Positions 43,801 to 59,100 of a DNA stretch of 64,000 nucleotides are shown here, piece by piece. How positions within the stretch are numbered: position 1 is the first letter of the stretch; each line of letters starts with the position of its first letter. Made by a program: the position numbers and the translations under genes. The stretch is taken from contig JAVHKY010000055.1 of assembly GCA_035079385.1 (NCBI GenBank), positions 2,001,061 to 2,065,060 of the forward strand, written 5' to 3'. The notes under the pieces were generated by a model. That model did not search any database, had not been told where the DNA came from, and saw only the letters and a program-made list of their open reading frames with translations. The stretch is from Aspidiotus rigidus. Lineage: Eukaryota > Arthropoda > Insecta > Hemiptera > Diaspididae.

Positions 43801-46800
43801 GAGAAGGAGAGAAAAGTGTTTTGATCGAGTAACATATTAACCAGTCCGAACGTATTTTGAGAAGGTATACTATTGCGCGCGTTGATCGTAGAGTTTAAAT
43901 ATTACGTTCTGAACCCCTTTTTCTTGCTCGAAAGCCGCGAAAATTACGAATTTTACATTTTTATATTTTTCATTTTACTTTTCATCGTAACTTGCTCGTA
44001 ATTGAAACAATCGACGTAATTATTGTAACGTAAATTTACAGTGCTTGTTTGTGCGTAATCAATTGCCATCCATCCTCTCCCTTCACATCTGCTCGATTGA
44101 ATTTTGAAGACATGTAAGTGCATAATACATACATTTCTTGGGATCAACGAATTAGATGAGCGCTCTTCTGAGGTTGAAAAAAAGGCCAATTAGAATAATT
44201 AATTAATATTACTCACTTACAATATTCAGAATTTTAAATTGCATGCCTTATGGGGTTTTATACGCTTTAAAGTAAACAGTTTTTCTCTCTTTTAAATTGC
44301 AAACATTTTTCAAGTCCCTGCCTTTCCTCTATACGGTGAAGATTAATTTTAAATGAATAGTAACTGGATCAGATTACCCTCCCCCTCCCCACGGATACAA
44401 TTTTTACTCACGTTGATTCTAGAATTCCCTTAAAATTTCGAACAAAAAGTTCAATTTTCGTCTGTAATCAAATTTTTAAAAATGTGGAAGGAAGAGGATA
44501 GATGCAAAAATTTTCAAAATTACTTTCAAAATGAAACTCGGTTGTAGGACAATGCACTAAGAGCCCATTACCAGGAAAAATGAGAGTGATATTAGAAGAA
44601 AATCAAGAGGAATCGCGTGTTAATTAGGTATTTTACCCATTAAATTACGAGTTGAATTGAATGAAGGGAAGGAAGTAAGGAAAATTGAAAACGTTAGTCA
44701 GTCGACAGGAAAATAGGTCTAGATTCATTAGAAATATTAATTAAGTAAGATTATGCAATACCCATCAAAAATTTCGAATCCGTCCAGAATTTTTGCCAAC
44801 TTTTGTCTACTTTTTCACACATTTTTAGGCCAAAAAATCAATCTCAGATATACTTTAAACCCCTCTAAAACGCAAAAATTTTCCCCGGGAATATGGTAAT
44901 TAAGTAATAGTGCGTATAGACTGTCAGCTAAGATGATACCTGCTCGAAACACAAGCGAGAGAATGTAGAATGCCTTAATAAAAAAAGGAATAGAAAAGGA
45001 AGAAAAGTGAGAGAGAAAGAAGAAAGTCAGTTAAATTAGATACGTGACGAATATCAGATACGAATTTACAGTGTCTATTAGCGGCCTGAAAAATGCAGAC
45101 AAAATTCAATAGGGTTTCCTGTATGTAGACGTACGTATTATTGAATGAATGAGATGAGACGAAAGCAAAAAATTGATACATTAACTGAGCAATAAAATTC
45201 TAACTTTTGAATATACCGCACTTCATTGTATTTAAGTCTGTCCCTCTCTCTCGGTCTGTCTCTCTCTCGCGTACAAGGAACGAGCAACAAAAAATGTAAA
45301 CCCCTATTTCAATCAGGACGAGAAGGAGAGAAAAGTGTTTTGATCGAGTAACATATTAACCAGTCCGAACGTATTTTGAGAAGGTATACTATTGCGCGCG
45401 TTGATCGTAGAGTTTAAATATTACGTTCTGAACCCCTTTTTCTTGCTCGAAAGCCGCGAAAATTACGAATTTTACATTTTTATATTTTTCATTTTACTTT
45501 TCATCGTAACTTGCTCGTAATTGAAACAATCGACGTAATTATTGTAACGTAAATTTACAGTGCTTGTTTGTGCGTAATCAATTGCCATCCATCCTCTCCC
45601 TTCACATCTGCTCGATTGAATTTTGAAGACATGTAAGTGCATAATACATACATTTCTTGGGATCAACGAATTAGATGAGCGCTCTTCTGAGGTTGAAAAA
45701 AAGGCCAATTAGAATAATTAATTAATATTACTCACTTACAATATTCAGAATTTTAAATTGCATGCCTTATGGGGTTTTATACGCTTTAAAGTAAACAGTT
45801 TTTCTCTCTTTTAAATTGCAAACATTTTTCAAGTCCCTGCCTTTCCTCTATACGGTGAAGATTAATTTTAAATGAATAGTAACTGGATCAGATTACCCTC
45901 CCCCTCCCCACGGATACAATTTTTACTCACGTTGATTCTAGAATTCCCTTAAAATTTCGAACAAAAAGTTCAATTTTCGTCTGTAATCAAATTTTTAAAA
46001 ATGTGGAAGGAAGAGGATAGATGCAAAAATTTTCAAAATTACTTTCAAAATGAAACTCGGTTGTAGGACAATGCACTAAGAGCCCATTACCAGGAAAAAT
46101 GAGAGTGATATTAGAAGAAAATCAAGAGGAATCGCGTGTTAATTAGGTATTTTACCCATTAAATTACGAGTTGAATTGAATGAAGGGAAGGAAGTAAGGA
46201 AAATTGAAAACGTTAGTCAGTCGACAGGAAAATAGGTCTAGATTCATTAGAAATATTAATTAAGTAAGATTATGCAATACCCATCAAAAATTTCGAATCC
46301 GTCCAGAATTTTTGCCAACTTTTGTCTACTTTTTCACACATTTTTAGGCCAAAAAATCAATCTCAGATATACTTTAAACCCCTCTAAAACGCAAAAATTT
46401 TCCCCGGGAATATGGTAATTAAGTAATAGTGCGTATAGACTGTCAGCTAAGATGATACCTGCTCGAAACACAAGCGAGAGAATGTAGAATGCCTTAATAA
46501 AAAAAGGAATAGAAAAGGAAGAAAAGTGAGAGAGAAAGAAGAAAGTCAGTTAAATTAGATACGTGACGAATATCAGATACGAATTTACAGTGTCTATTAG
46601 CGGCCTGAAAAATGCAGACAAAATTCAATAGGGTTTCCTGTATGTAGACGTACGTATTATTGAATGAATGAGATGAGACGAAAGCAAAAAATTGATACAT
46701 TAACTGAGCAATAAAATTCTAACTTTTGAATATACCGCACTTCATTGTATTTAAGTCTGTCCCTCTCTCTCGGTCTGTCTCTCTCTCGCGTACAAGGAAC

Positions 46801-48581
46801 GAGCAACAAAAAATGTAAACCCCTATTTCAATCAGGACGAGAAGGAGAGAAAAGTGTTTTGATCGAGTAACATATTAACCAGTCCGAACGTATTTTGAGA
46901 AGGTATACTATTGCGCGCGTTGATCGTAGAGTTTAAATATTACGTTCTGAACCCCTTTTTCTTGCTCGAAAGCCGCGAAAATTACGAATTTTACATTTTT
47001 ATATTTTTCATTTTACTTTTCATCGTAACTTGCTCGTAATTGAAACAATCGACGTAATTATTGTAACGTAAATTTACAGTGCTTGTTTGTGCGTAATCAA
47101 TTGCCATCCATCCTCTCCCTTCACATCTGCTCGATTGAATTTTGAAGACATGTAAGTGCATAATACATACATTTCTTGGGATCAACGAATTAGATGAGCG
47201 CTCTTCTGAGGTTGAAAAAAAGGCCAATTAGAATAATTAATTAATATTACTCACTTACAATATTCAGAATTTTAAATTGCATGCCTTATGGGGTTTTATA
47301 CGCTTTAAAGTAAACAGTTTTTCTCTCTTTTAAATTGCAAACATTTTTCAAGTCCCTGCCTTTCCTCTATACGGTGAAGATTAATTTTAAATGAATAGTA
47401 ACTGGATCAGATTACCCTCCCCCTCCCCACGGATACAATTTTTACTCACGTTGATTCTAGAATTCCCTTAAAATTTCGAACAAAAAGTTCAATTTTCGTC
47501 TGTAATCAAATTTTTAAAAATGTGGAAGGAAGAGGATAGATGCAAAAATTTTCAAAATTACTTTCAAAATGAAACTCGGTTGTAGGACAATGCACTAAGA
47601 GCCCATTACCAGGAAAAATGAGAGTGATATTAGAAGAAAATCAAGAGGAATCGCGTGTTAATTAGGTATTTTACCCATTAAATTACGAGTTGAATTGAAT
47701 GAAGGGAAGGAAGTAAGGAAAATTGAAAACGTTAGTCAGTCGACAGGAAAATAGGTCTAGATTCATTAGAAATATTAATTAAGTAAGATTATGCAATACC
47801 CATCAAAAATTTCGAATAGAATAAGTGAAATTCGTAATTATTTTTCGCATGAAATAGTATCATGAAAGGGGAATTTAGACAATTTTTCAAAATTATGTTC
47901 GTCAAAAATAAGACAAGGGGAATTTTTCATGTCTCAACCTTCAATTTTTGAAAAATTCAAATTTCTGTCATTTTATAATTTAAAATCCAATTTTTCGCTA
48001 ATCCGTCCAGAATTTTTGCCAACTTTTGTCTACTTTTTCACACATTTTTAGGCCAAAAAATCAATCTCAGATATACTTTAAACCCCTCTAAAACGCAAAA
48101 ATTTTCCCCGGGAATATGGTAATTAAGTAATAGTGCGTATAGACTGTCAGCTAAGATGATACCTGCTCGAAACACAAGCGAGAGAATGTAGAATGCCTTA
48201 ATAAAAAAAGGAATAGAAAAGGAAGAAAAGTGAGAGAGAAAGAAGAAAGTCAGTTAAATTAGATACGTGACGAATATCAGATACGAATTTACAGTGTCTA
48301 TTAGCGGCCTGAAAAATGCAGACAAAATTCAATAGGGTTTCCTGTATGTAGACGTACGTATTATTGAATGAATGAGATGAGACGAAAGCAAAAAATTGAT
48401 ACATTAACTGAGCAATAAAATTCTAACTTTTGAATATACCGCACTTCATTGTATTTAAGTCTGTCCCTCTCTCTCGGTCTGTCTCTCTCTCGCGTACAAG
48501 GAACGAGCAACAAAAAATGTAAACCCCTATTTCAATCAGGACGAGAAGGAGAGAAAAGTGTTTTGATCGAGTAACATATTA
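40802..48581. repeat. Satellite higher-order unit 2 (monomers 8-12, 7780 bp)
   Basis: Same arrangement: C variant at 40850 in the first monomer, long monomer last. It contains the private change at 43084. Confidence 0.85.
47818..48002. repeat. 185-bp extra segment in satellite monomer 12
   Basis: Same segment and borders as in monomer 7, exactly 7780 bp later. Confidence 0.9.
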
Positions 48582-51500
48582 ACCAGTCCGAACGTATTTT
48601 GAGAAGGTATACTATTGCGCGCGTTGATCCTAGAGTTTAAATATTACGTTCTGAACCCCTTTTTCTTGCTCGAAAGCCGCGAAAATTACGAATTTTACAT
48701 TTTTATATTTTTCATTTTACTTTTCATCGTAACTTGCTCGTAATTGAAACAATCGACGTAATTATTGTAACGTAAATTTACAGTGCTTGTTTGTGCGTAA
48801 TCAATTGCCATCCATCCTCTCCCTTCACATCTGCTCGATTGAATTTTGAAGACATGTAAGTGCATAATACATACATTTCTTGGGATCAACGAATTAGATG
48901 AGCGCTCTTCTGAGGTTGAAAAAAAGGCCAATTAGAATAATTAATTAATATTACTCACTTACAATATTCAGAATTTTAAATTGCATGCCTTATGGGGTTT
49001 TATACGCTTTAAAGTAAACAGTTTTTCTCTCTTTTAAATTGCAAACATTTTTCAAGTCCCTGCCTTTCCTCTATACGGTGAAGATTAATTTTAAATGAAT
49101 AGTAACTGGATCAGATTACCCTCCCCCTCCCCACGGATACAATTTTTACTCACGTTGATTCTAGAATTCCCTTAAAATTTCGAACAAAAAGTTCAATTTT
49201 CGTCTGTAATCAAATTTTTAAAAATGTGGAAGGAAGAGGATAGATGCAAAAATTTTCAAAATTACTTTCAAAATGAAACTCGGTTGTAGGACAATGCACT
49301 AAGAGCCCATTACCAGGAAAAATGAGAGTGATATTAGAAGAAAATCAAGAGGAATCGCGTGTTAATTAGGTATTTTACCCATTAAATTACGAGTTGAATT
49401 GAATGAAGGGAAGGAAGTAAGGAAAATTGAAAACGTTAGTCAGTCGACAGGAAAATAGGTCTAGATTCATTAGAAATATTAATTAAGTAAGATTATGCAA
49501 TACCCATCAAAAATTTCGAATCCGTCCAGAATTTTTGCCAACTTTTGTCTACTTTTTCACACATTTTTAGGCCAAAAAATCAATCTCAGATATACTTTAA
49601 ACCCCTCTAAAACGCAAAAATTTTCCCCGGGAATATGGTAATTAAGTAATAGTGCGTATAGACTGTCAGCTAAGATGATACCTGCTCGAAACACAAGCGA
49701 GAGAATGTAGAATGCCTTAATAAAAAAAGGAATAGAAAAGGAAGAAAAGTGAGAGAGAAAGAAGAAAGTCAGTTAAATTAGATACGTGACGAATATCAGA
49801 TACGAATTTACAGTGTCTATTAGCGGCCTGAAAAATGCAGACAAAATTCAATAGGGTTTCCTGTATGTAGACGTACGTATTATTGAATGAATGAGATGAG
49901 ACGAAAGCAAAAAATTGATACATTAACTGAGCAATAAAATTCTAACTTTTGAATATACCGCACTTCATTGTATTTAAGTCTGTCCCTCTCTCTCGGTCTG
50001 TCTCTCTCTCGCGTACAAGGAACGAGCAACAAAAAATGTAAACCCCTATTTCAATCAGGACGAGAAGGAGAGAAAAGTGTTTTGATCGAGTAACATATTA
50101 ACCAGTCCGAACGTATTTTGAGAAGGTATACTATTGCGCGCGTTGATCGTAGAGTTTAAATATTACGTTCTGAACCCCTTTTTCTTGCTCGAAAGCCGCG
50201 AAAATTACGAATTTTACATTTTTATATTTTTCATTTTACTTTTCATCGTAACTTGCTCGTAATTGAAACAATCGACGTAATTATTGTAACGTAAATTTAC
50301 AGTGCTTGTTTGTGCGTAATCAATTGCCATCCATCCTCTCCCTTCACATCTGCTCGATTGAATTTTGAAGACATGTAAGTGCATAATACATACATTTCTT
50401 GGGATCAACGAATTAGATGAGCGCTCTTCTGAGGTTGAAAAAAAGGCCAATTAGAATAATTAATTAATATTACTCACTTACAATATTCAGAATTTTAAAT
50501 TGCATGCCTTATGGGGTTTTATACGCTTTAAAGTAAACAGTTTTTCTCTCTTTTAAATTGCAAACATTTTTCAAGTCCCTGCCTTTCCTCTATACGGTGA
50601 AGATTAATTTTAAATGAATAGTAACTGGATCAGATTACCCTCCCCCTCCCCACGGATACAATTTTTACTCACGTTGATTCTAGAATTCCCTTAAAATTTC
50701 GAACAAAAAGTTCAATTTTCGTCTGTAATCAAATTTTTAAAAATGTGGAAGGAAGAGGATAGATGCAAAAATTTTCAAAATTACTTTCAAAATGAAACTC
50801 GGTTGTAGGACAATGCACTAAGAGCCCATTACCAGGAAAAATGAGAGTGATATTAGAAGAAAATCAAGAGGAATCGCGTGTTAATTAGGTATTTTACCCA
50901 TTAAATTACGAGTTGAATTGAATGAAGGGAAGGAAGTAAGGAAAATTGAAAACGTTAGTCAGTCGACAGGAAAATAGGTCTAGATTCATTAGAAATATTA
51001 ATTAAGTAAGATTATGCAATACCCATCAAAAATTTCGAATCCGTCCAGAATTTTTGCCAACTTTTGTCTACTTTTTCACACATTTTTAGGCCAAAAAATC
51101 AATCTCAGATATACTTTAAACCCCTCTAAAACGCAAAAATTTTCCCCGGGAATATGGTAATTAAGTAATAGTGCGTATAGACTGTCAGCTAAGATGATAC
51201 CTGCTCGAAACACAAGCGAGAGAATGTAGAATGCCTTAATAAAAAAAGGAATAGAAAAGGAAGAAAAGTGAGAGAGAAAGAAGAAAGTCAGTTAAATTAG
51301 ATACGTGACGAATATCAGATACGAATTTACAGTGTCTATTAGCGGCCTGAAAAATGCAGACAAAATTCAATAGGGTTTCCTGTATGTAGACGTACGTATT
51401 ATTGAATGAATGAGATGAGACGAAAGCAAAAAATTGATACATTAACTGAGCAATAAAATTCTAACTTTTGAATATACCGCACTTCATTGTATTTAAGTCT

Positions 51501-54500
51501 GTCCCTCTCTCTCGGTCTGTCTCTCTCTCGCGTACAAGGAACGAGCAACAAAAAATGTAAACCCCTATTTCAATCAGGACGAGAAGGAGAGAAAAGTGTT
51601 TTGATCGAGTAACATATTAACCAGTCCGAACGTATTTTGAGAAGGTATACTATTGCGCGCGTTGATCGTAGAGTTTAAATATTACGTTCTGAACCCCTTT
51701 TTCTTGCTCGAAAGCCGCGAAAATTACGAATTTTACATTTTTATATTTTTCATTTTACTTTTCATCGTAACTTGCTCGTAATTGAAACAATCGACGTAAT
51801 TATTGTAACGTAAATTTACAGTGCTTGTTTGTGCGTAATCAATTGCCATCCATCCTCTCCCTTCACATCTGCTCGATTGAATTTTGAAGACATGTAAGTG
51901 CATAATACATACATTTCTTGGGATCAACGAATTAGATGAGCGCTCTTCTGAGGTTGAAAAAAAGGCCAATTAGAATAATTAATTAATATTACTCACTTAC
52001 AATATTCAGAATTTTAAATTGCATGCCTTATGGGGTTTTATACGCTTTAAAGTAAACAGTTTTTCTCTCTTTTAAATTGCAAACATTTTTCAAGTCCCTG
52101 CCTTTCCTCTATACGGTGAAGATTAATTTTAAATGAATAGTAACTGGATCAGATTACCCTCCCCCTCCCCACGGATACAATTTTTACTCACGTTGATTCT
52201 AGAATTCCCTTAAAATTTCGAACAAAAAGTTCAATTTTCGTCTGTAATCAAATTTTTAAAAATGTGGAAGGAAGAGGATAGATGCAAAAATTTTCAAAAT
52301 TACTTTCAAAATGAAACTCGGTTGTAGGACAATGCACTAAGAGCCCATTACCAGGAAAAATGAGAGTGATATTAGAAGAAAATCAAGAGGAATCGCGTGT
52401 TAATTAGGTATTTTACCCATTAAATTACGAGTTGAATTGAATGAAGGGAAGGAAGTAAGGAAAATTGAAAACGTTAGTCAGTCGACAGGAAAATAGGTCT
52501 AGATTCATTAGAAATATTAATTAAGTAAGATTATGCAATACCCATCAAAAATTTCGAATCCGTCCAGAATTTTTGCCAACTTTTGTCTACTTTTTCACAC
52601 ATTTTTAGGCCAAAAAATCAATCTCAGATATACTTTAAACCCCTCTAAAACGCAAAAATTTTCCCCGGGAATATGGTAATTAAGTAATAGTGCGTATAGA
52701 CTGTCAGCTAAGATGATACCTGCTCGAAACACAAGCGAGAGAATGTAGAATGCCTTAATAAAAAAAGGAATAGAAAAGGAAGAAAAGTGAGAGAGAAAGA
52801 AGAAAGTCAGTTAAATTAGATACGTGACGAATATCAGATACGAATTTACAGTGTCTATTAGCGGCCTGAAAAATGCAGACAAAATTCAATAGGGTTTCCT
52901 GTATGTAGACGTACGTATTATTGAATGAATGAGATGAGACGAAAGCAAAAAATTGATACATTAACTGAGCAATAAAATTCTAACTTTTGAATATACCGCA
53001 CTTCATTGTATTTAAGTCTGTCCCTCTCTCTCGGTCTGTCTCTCTCTCGCGTACAAGGAACGAGCAACAAAAAATGTAAACCCCTATTTCAATCAGGACG
53101 AGAAGGAGAGAAAAGTGTTTTGATCGAGTAACATATTAACCAGTCCGAACGTATTTTGAGAAGGTATACTATTGCGCGCGTTGATCGTAGAGTTTAAATA
53201 TTACGTTCTGAACCCCTTTTTCTTGCTCGAAAGCCGCGAAAATTACGAATTTTACATTTTTATATTTTTCATTTTACTTTTCATCGTAACTTGCTCGTAA
53301 TTGAAACAATCGACGTAATTATTGTAACGTAAATTTACAGTGCTTGTTTGTGCGTAATCAATTGCCATCCATCCTCTCCCTTCACATCTGCTCGATTGAA
53401 TTTTGAAGACATGTAAGTGCATAATACATACATTTCTTGGGATCAACGAATTAGATGAGCGCTCTTCTGAGGTTGAAAAAAAGGCCAATTAGAATAATTA
53501 ATTAATATTACTCACTTACAATATTCAGAATTTTAAATTGCATGCCTTATGGGGTTTTATACGCTTTAAAGTAAACAGTTTTTCTCTCTTTTAAATTGCA
53601 AACATTTTTCAAGTCCCTGCCTTTCCTCTATACGGTGAAGATTAATTTTAAATGAATAGTAACTGGATCAGATTACCCTCCCCCTCCCCACGGATACAAT
53701 TTTTACTCACGTTGATTCTAGAATTCCCTTAAAATTTCGAACAAAAAGTTCAATTTTCGTCTGTAATCAAATTTTTAAAAATGTGGAAGGAAGAGGATAG
53801 ATGCAAAAATTTTCAAAATTACTTTCAAAATGAAACTCGGTTGTAGGACAATGCACTAAGAGCCCATTACCAGGAAAAATGAGAGTGATATTAGAAGAAA
53901 ATCAAGAGGAATCGCGTGTTAATTAGGTATTTTACCCATTAAATTACGAGTTGAATTGAATGAAGGGAAGGAAGTAAGGAAAATTGAAAACGTTAGTCAG
54001 TCGACAGGAAAATAGGTCTAGATTCATTAGAAATATTAATTAAGTAAGATTATGCAATACCCATCAAAAATTTCGAATCCGTCCAGAATTTTTGCCAACT
54101 TTTGTCTACTTTTTCACACATTTTTAGGCCAAAAAATCAATCTCAGATATACTTTAAACCCCTCTAAAACGCAAAAATTTTCCCCGGGAATATGGTAATT
54201 AAGTAATAGTGCGTATAGACTGTCAGCTAAGATGATACCTGCTCGAAACACAAGCGAGAGAATGTAGAATGCCTTAATAAAAAAAGGAATAGAAAAGGAA
54301 GAAAAGTGAGAGAGAAAGAAGAAAGTCAGTTAAATTAGATACGTGACGAATATCAGATACGAATTTACAGTGTCTATTAGCGGCCTGAAAAATGCAGACA
54401 AAATTCAATAGGGTTTCCTGTATGTAGACGTACGTATTATTGAATGAATGAGATGAGACGAAAGCAAAAAATTGATACATTAACTGAGCAATAAAATTCT

Positions 54501-56176
54501 AACTTTTGAATATACCGCACTTCATTGTATTTAAGTCTGTCCCTCTCTCTCGGTCTGTCTCTCTCTCGCGTACAAGGAACGAGCAACAAAAAATGTAAAC
54601 CCCTATTTCAATCAGGACGAGAAGGAGAGAAAAGTGTTTTGATCGAGTAACATATTAACCAGTCCGAACGTATTTTGAGAAGGTATACTATTGCGCGCGT
54701 TGATCGTAGAGTTTAAATATTACGTTCTGAACCCCTTTTTCTTGCTCGAAAGCCGCGAAAATTACGAATTTTACATTTTTATATTTTTCATTTTACTTTT
54801 CATCGTAACTTGCTCGTAATTGAAACAATCGACGTAATTATTGTAACGTAAATTTACAGTGCTTGTTTGTGCGTAATCAATTGCCATCCATCCTCTCCCT
54901 TCACATCTGCTCGATTGAATTTTGAAGACATGTAAGTGCATAATACATACATTTCTTGGGATCAACGAATTAGATGAGCGCTCTTCTGAGGTTGAAAAAA
55001 AGGCCAATTAGAATAATTAATTAATATTACTCACTTACAATATTCAGAATTTTAAATTGCATGCCTTATGGGGTTTTATACGCTTTAAAGTAAACAGTTT
55101 TTCTCTCTTTTAAATTGCAAACATTTTTCAAGTCCCTGCCTTTCCTCTATACGGTGAAGATTAATTTTAAATGAATAGTAACTGGATCAGATTACCCTCC
55201 CCCTCCCCACGGATACAATTTTTACTCACGTTGATTCTAGAATTCCCTTAAAATTTCGAACAAAAAGTTCAATTTTCGTCTGTAATCAAATTTTTAAAAA
55301 TGTGGAAGGAAGAGGATAGATGCAAAAATTTTCAAAATTACTTTCAAAATGAAACTCGGTTGTAGGACAATGCACTAAGAGCCCATTACCAGGAAAAATG
55401 AGAGTGATATTAGAAGAAAATCAAGAGGAATCGCGTGTTAATTAGGTATTTTACCCATTAAATTACGAGTTGAATTGAATGAAGGGAAGGAAGTAAGGAA
55501 AATTGAAAACGTTAGTCAGTCGACAGGAAAATAGGTCTAGATTCATTAGAAATATTAATTAAGTAAGATTATGCAATACCCATCAAAAATTTCGAATCCG
55601 TCCAGAATTTTTGCCAACTTTTGTCTACTTTTTCACACATTTTTAGGCCAAAAAATCAATCTCAGATATACTTTAAACCCCTCTAAAACGCAAAAATTTT
55701 CCCCGGGAATATGGTAATTAAGTAATAGTGCGTATAGACTGTCAGCTAAGATGATACCTGCTCGAAACACAAGCGAGAGAATGTAGAATGCCTTAATAAA
55801 AAAAGGAATAGAAAAGGAAGAAAAGTGAGAGAGAAAGAAGAAAGTCAGTTAAATTAGATACGTGACGAATATCAGATACGAATTTACAGTGTCTATTAGC
55901 GGCCTGAAAAATGCAGACAAAATTCAATAGGGTTTCCTGTATGTAGACGTACGTATTATTGAATGAATGAGATGAGACGAAAGCAAAAAATTGATACATT
56001 AACTGAGCAATAAAATTCTAACTTTTGAATATACCGCACTTCATTGTATTTAAGTCTGTCCCTCTCTCTCGGTCTGTCTCTCTCTCGCGTACAAGGAACG
56101 AGCAACAAAAAATGTAAACCCCTATTTCAATCAGGACGAGAAGGAGAGAAAAGTGTTTTGATCGAGTAACATATTA
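48582..56176. repeat. Satellite higher-order unit 3 (monomers 13-17, 7595 bp)
   Basis: C variant at 48630 in the first monomer, but the last monomer is the short form, so the unit is 185 bp shorter. Confidence 0.82.
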
Positions 56177-59100
56177 ACCAGTCCGAACGTATTTTGAGAA
56201 GGTATACTATTGCGCGCGTTGATCCTAGAGTTTAAATATTACGTTCTGAACCCCTTTTTCTTGCTCGAAAGCCGCGAAAATTACGAATTTTACATTTTTA
56301 TATTTTTCATTTTACTTTTCATCGTAACTTGCTCGTAATTGAAACAATCGACGTAATTATTGTAACGTAAATTTACAGTGCTTGTTTGTGCGTAATCAAT
56401 TGCCATCCATCCTCTCCCTTCACATCTGCTCGATTGAATTTTGAAGACATGTAAGTGCATAATACATACATTTCTTGGGATCAACGAATTAGATGAGCGC
56501 TCTTCTGAGGTTGAAAAAAAGGCCAATTAGAATAATTAATTAATATTACTCACTTACAATATTCAGAATTTTAAATTGCATGCCTTATGGGGTTTTATAC
56601 GCTTTAAAGTAAACAGTTTTTCTCTCTTTTAAATTGCAAACATTTTTCAAGTCCCTGCCTTTCCTCTATACGGTGAAGATTAATTTTAAATGAATAGTAA
56701 CTGGATCAGATTACCCTCCCCCTCCCCACGGATACAATTTTTACTCACGTTGATTCTAGAATTCCCTTAAAATTTCGAACAAAAAGTTCAATTTTCGTCT
56801 GTAATCAAATTTTTAAAAATGTGGAAGGAAGAGGATAGATGCAAAAATTTTCAAAATTACTTTCAAAATGAAACTCGGTTGTAGGACAATGCACTAAGAG
56901 CCCATTACCAGGAAAAATGAGAGTGATATTAGAAGAAAATCAAGAGGAATCGCGTGTTAATTAGGTATTTTACCCATTAAATTACGAGTTGAATTGAATG
57001 AAGGGAAGGAAGTAAGGAAAATTGAAAACGTTAGTCAGTCGACAGGAAAATAGGTCTAGATTCATTAGAAATATTAATTAAGTAAGATTATGCAATACCC
57101 ATCAAAAATTTCGAATCCGTCCAGAATTTTTGCCAACTTTTGTCTACTTTTTCACACATTTTTAGGCCAAAAAATCAATCTCAGATATACTTTAAACCCC
57201 TCTAAAACGCAAAAATTTTCCCCGGGAATATGGTAATTAAGTAATAGTGCGTATAGACTGTCAGCTAAGATGATACCTGCTCGAAACACAAGCGAGAGAA
57301 TGTAGAATGCCTTAATAAAAAAAGGAATAGAAAAGGAAGAAAAGTGAGAGAGAAAGAAGAAAGTCAGTTAAATTAGATACGTGACGAATATCAGATACGA
57401 ATTTACAGTGTCTATTAGCGGCCTGAAAAATGCAGACAAAATTCAATAGGGTTTCCTGTATGTAGACGTACGTATTATTGAATGAATGAGATGAGACGAA
57501 AGCAAAAAATTGATACATTAACTGAGCAATAAAATTCTAACTTTTGAATATACCGCACTTCATTGTATTTAAGTCTGTCCCTCTCTCTCGGTCTGTCTCT
57601 CTCTCGCGTACAAGGAACGAGCAACAAAAAATGTAAACCCCTATTTCAATCAGGACGAGAAGGAGAGAAAAGTGTTTTGATCGAGTAACATATTAACCAG
57701 TCCGAACGTATTTTGAGAAGGTATACTATTGCGCGCGTTGATCGTAGAGTTTAAATATTACGTTCTGAACCCCTTTTTCTTGCTCGAAAGCCGCGAAAAT
57801 TACGAATTTTACATTTTTATATTTTTCATTTTACTTTTCATCGTAACTTGCTCGTAATTGAAACAATCGACGTAATTATTGTAACGTAAATTTACAGTGC
57901 TTGTTTGTGCGTAATCAATTGCCATCCATCCTCTCCCTTCACATCTGCTCGATTGAATTTTGAAGACATGTAAGTGCATAATACATACATTTCTTGGGAT
58001 CAACGAATTAGATGAGCGCTCTTCTGAGGTTGAAAAAAAGGCCAATTAGAATAATTAATTAATATTACTCACTTACAATATTCAGAATTTTAAATTGCAT
58101 GCCTTATGGGGTTTTATACGCTTTAAAGTAAACAGTTTTTCTCTCTTTTAAATTGCAAACATTTTTCAAGTCCCTGCCTTTCCTCTATACGGTGAAGATT
58201 AATTTTAAATGAATAGTAACTGGATCAGATTACCCTCCCCCTCCCCACGGATACAATTTTTACTCACGTTGATTCTAGAATTCCCTTAAAATTTCGAACA
58301 AAAAGTTCAATTTTCGTCTGTAATCAAATTTTTAAAAATGTGGAAGGAAGAGGATAGATGCAAAAATTTTCAAAATTACTTTCAAAATGAAACTCGGTTG
58401 TAGGACAATGCACTAAGAGCCCATTACCAGGAAAAATGAGAGTGATATTAGAAGAAAATCAAGAGGAATCGCGTGTTAATTAGGTATTTTACCCATTAAA
58501 TTACGAGTTGAATTGAATGAAGGGAAGGAAGTAAGGAAAATTGAAAACGTTAGTCAGTCGACAGGAAAATAGGTCTAGATTCATTAGAAATATTAATTAA
58601 GTAAGATTATGCAATACCCATCAAAAATTTCGAATCCGTCCAGAATTTTTGCCAACTTTTGTCTACTTTTTCACACATTTTTAGGCCAAAAAATCAATCT
58701 CAGATATACTTTAAACCCCTCTAAAACGCAAAAATTTTCCCCGGGAATATGGTAATTAAGTAATAGTGCGTATAGACTGTCAGCTAAGATGATACCTGCT
58801 CGAAACACAAGCGAGAGAATGTAGAATGCCTTAATAAAAAAAGGAATAGAAAAGGAAGAAAAGTGAGAGAGAAAGAAGAAAGTCAGTTAAATTAGATACG
58901 TGACGAATATCAGATACGAATTTACAGTGTCTATTAGCGGCCTGAAAAATGCAGACAAAATTCAATAGGGTTTCCTGTATGTAGACGTACGTATTATTGA
59001 ATGAATGAGATGAGACGAAAGCAAAAAATTGATACATTAACTGAGCAATAAAATTCTAACTTTTGAATATACCGCACTTCATTGTATTTAAGTCTGTCCC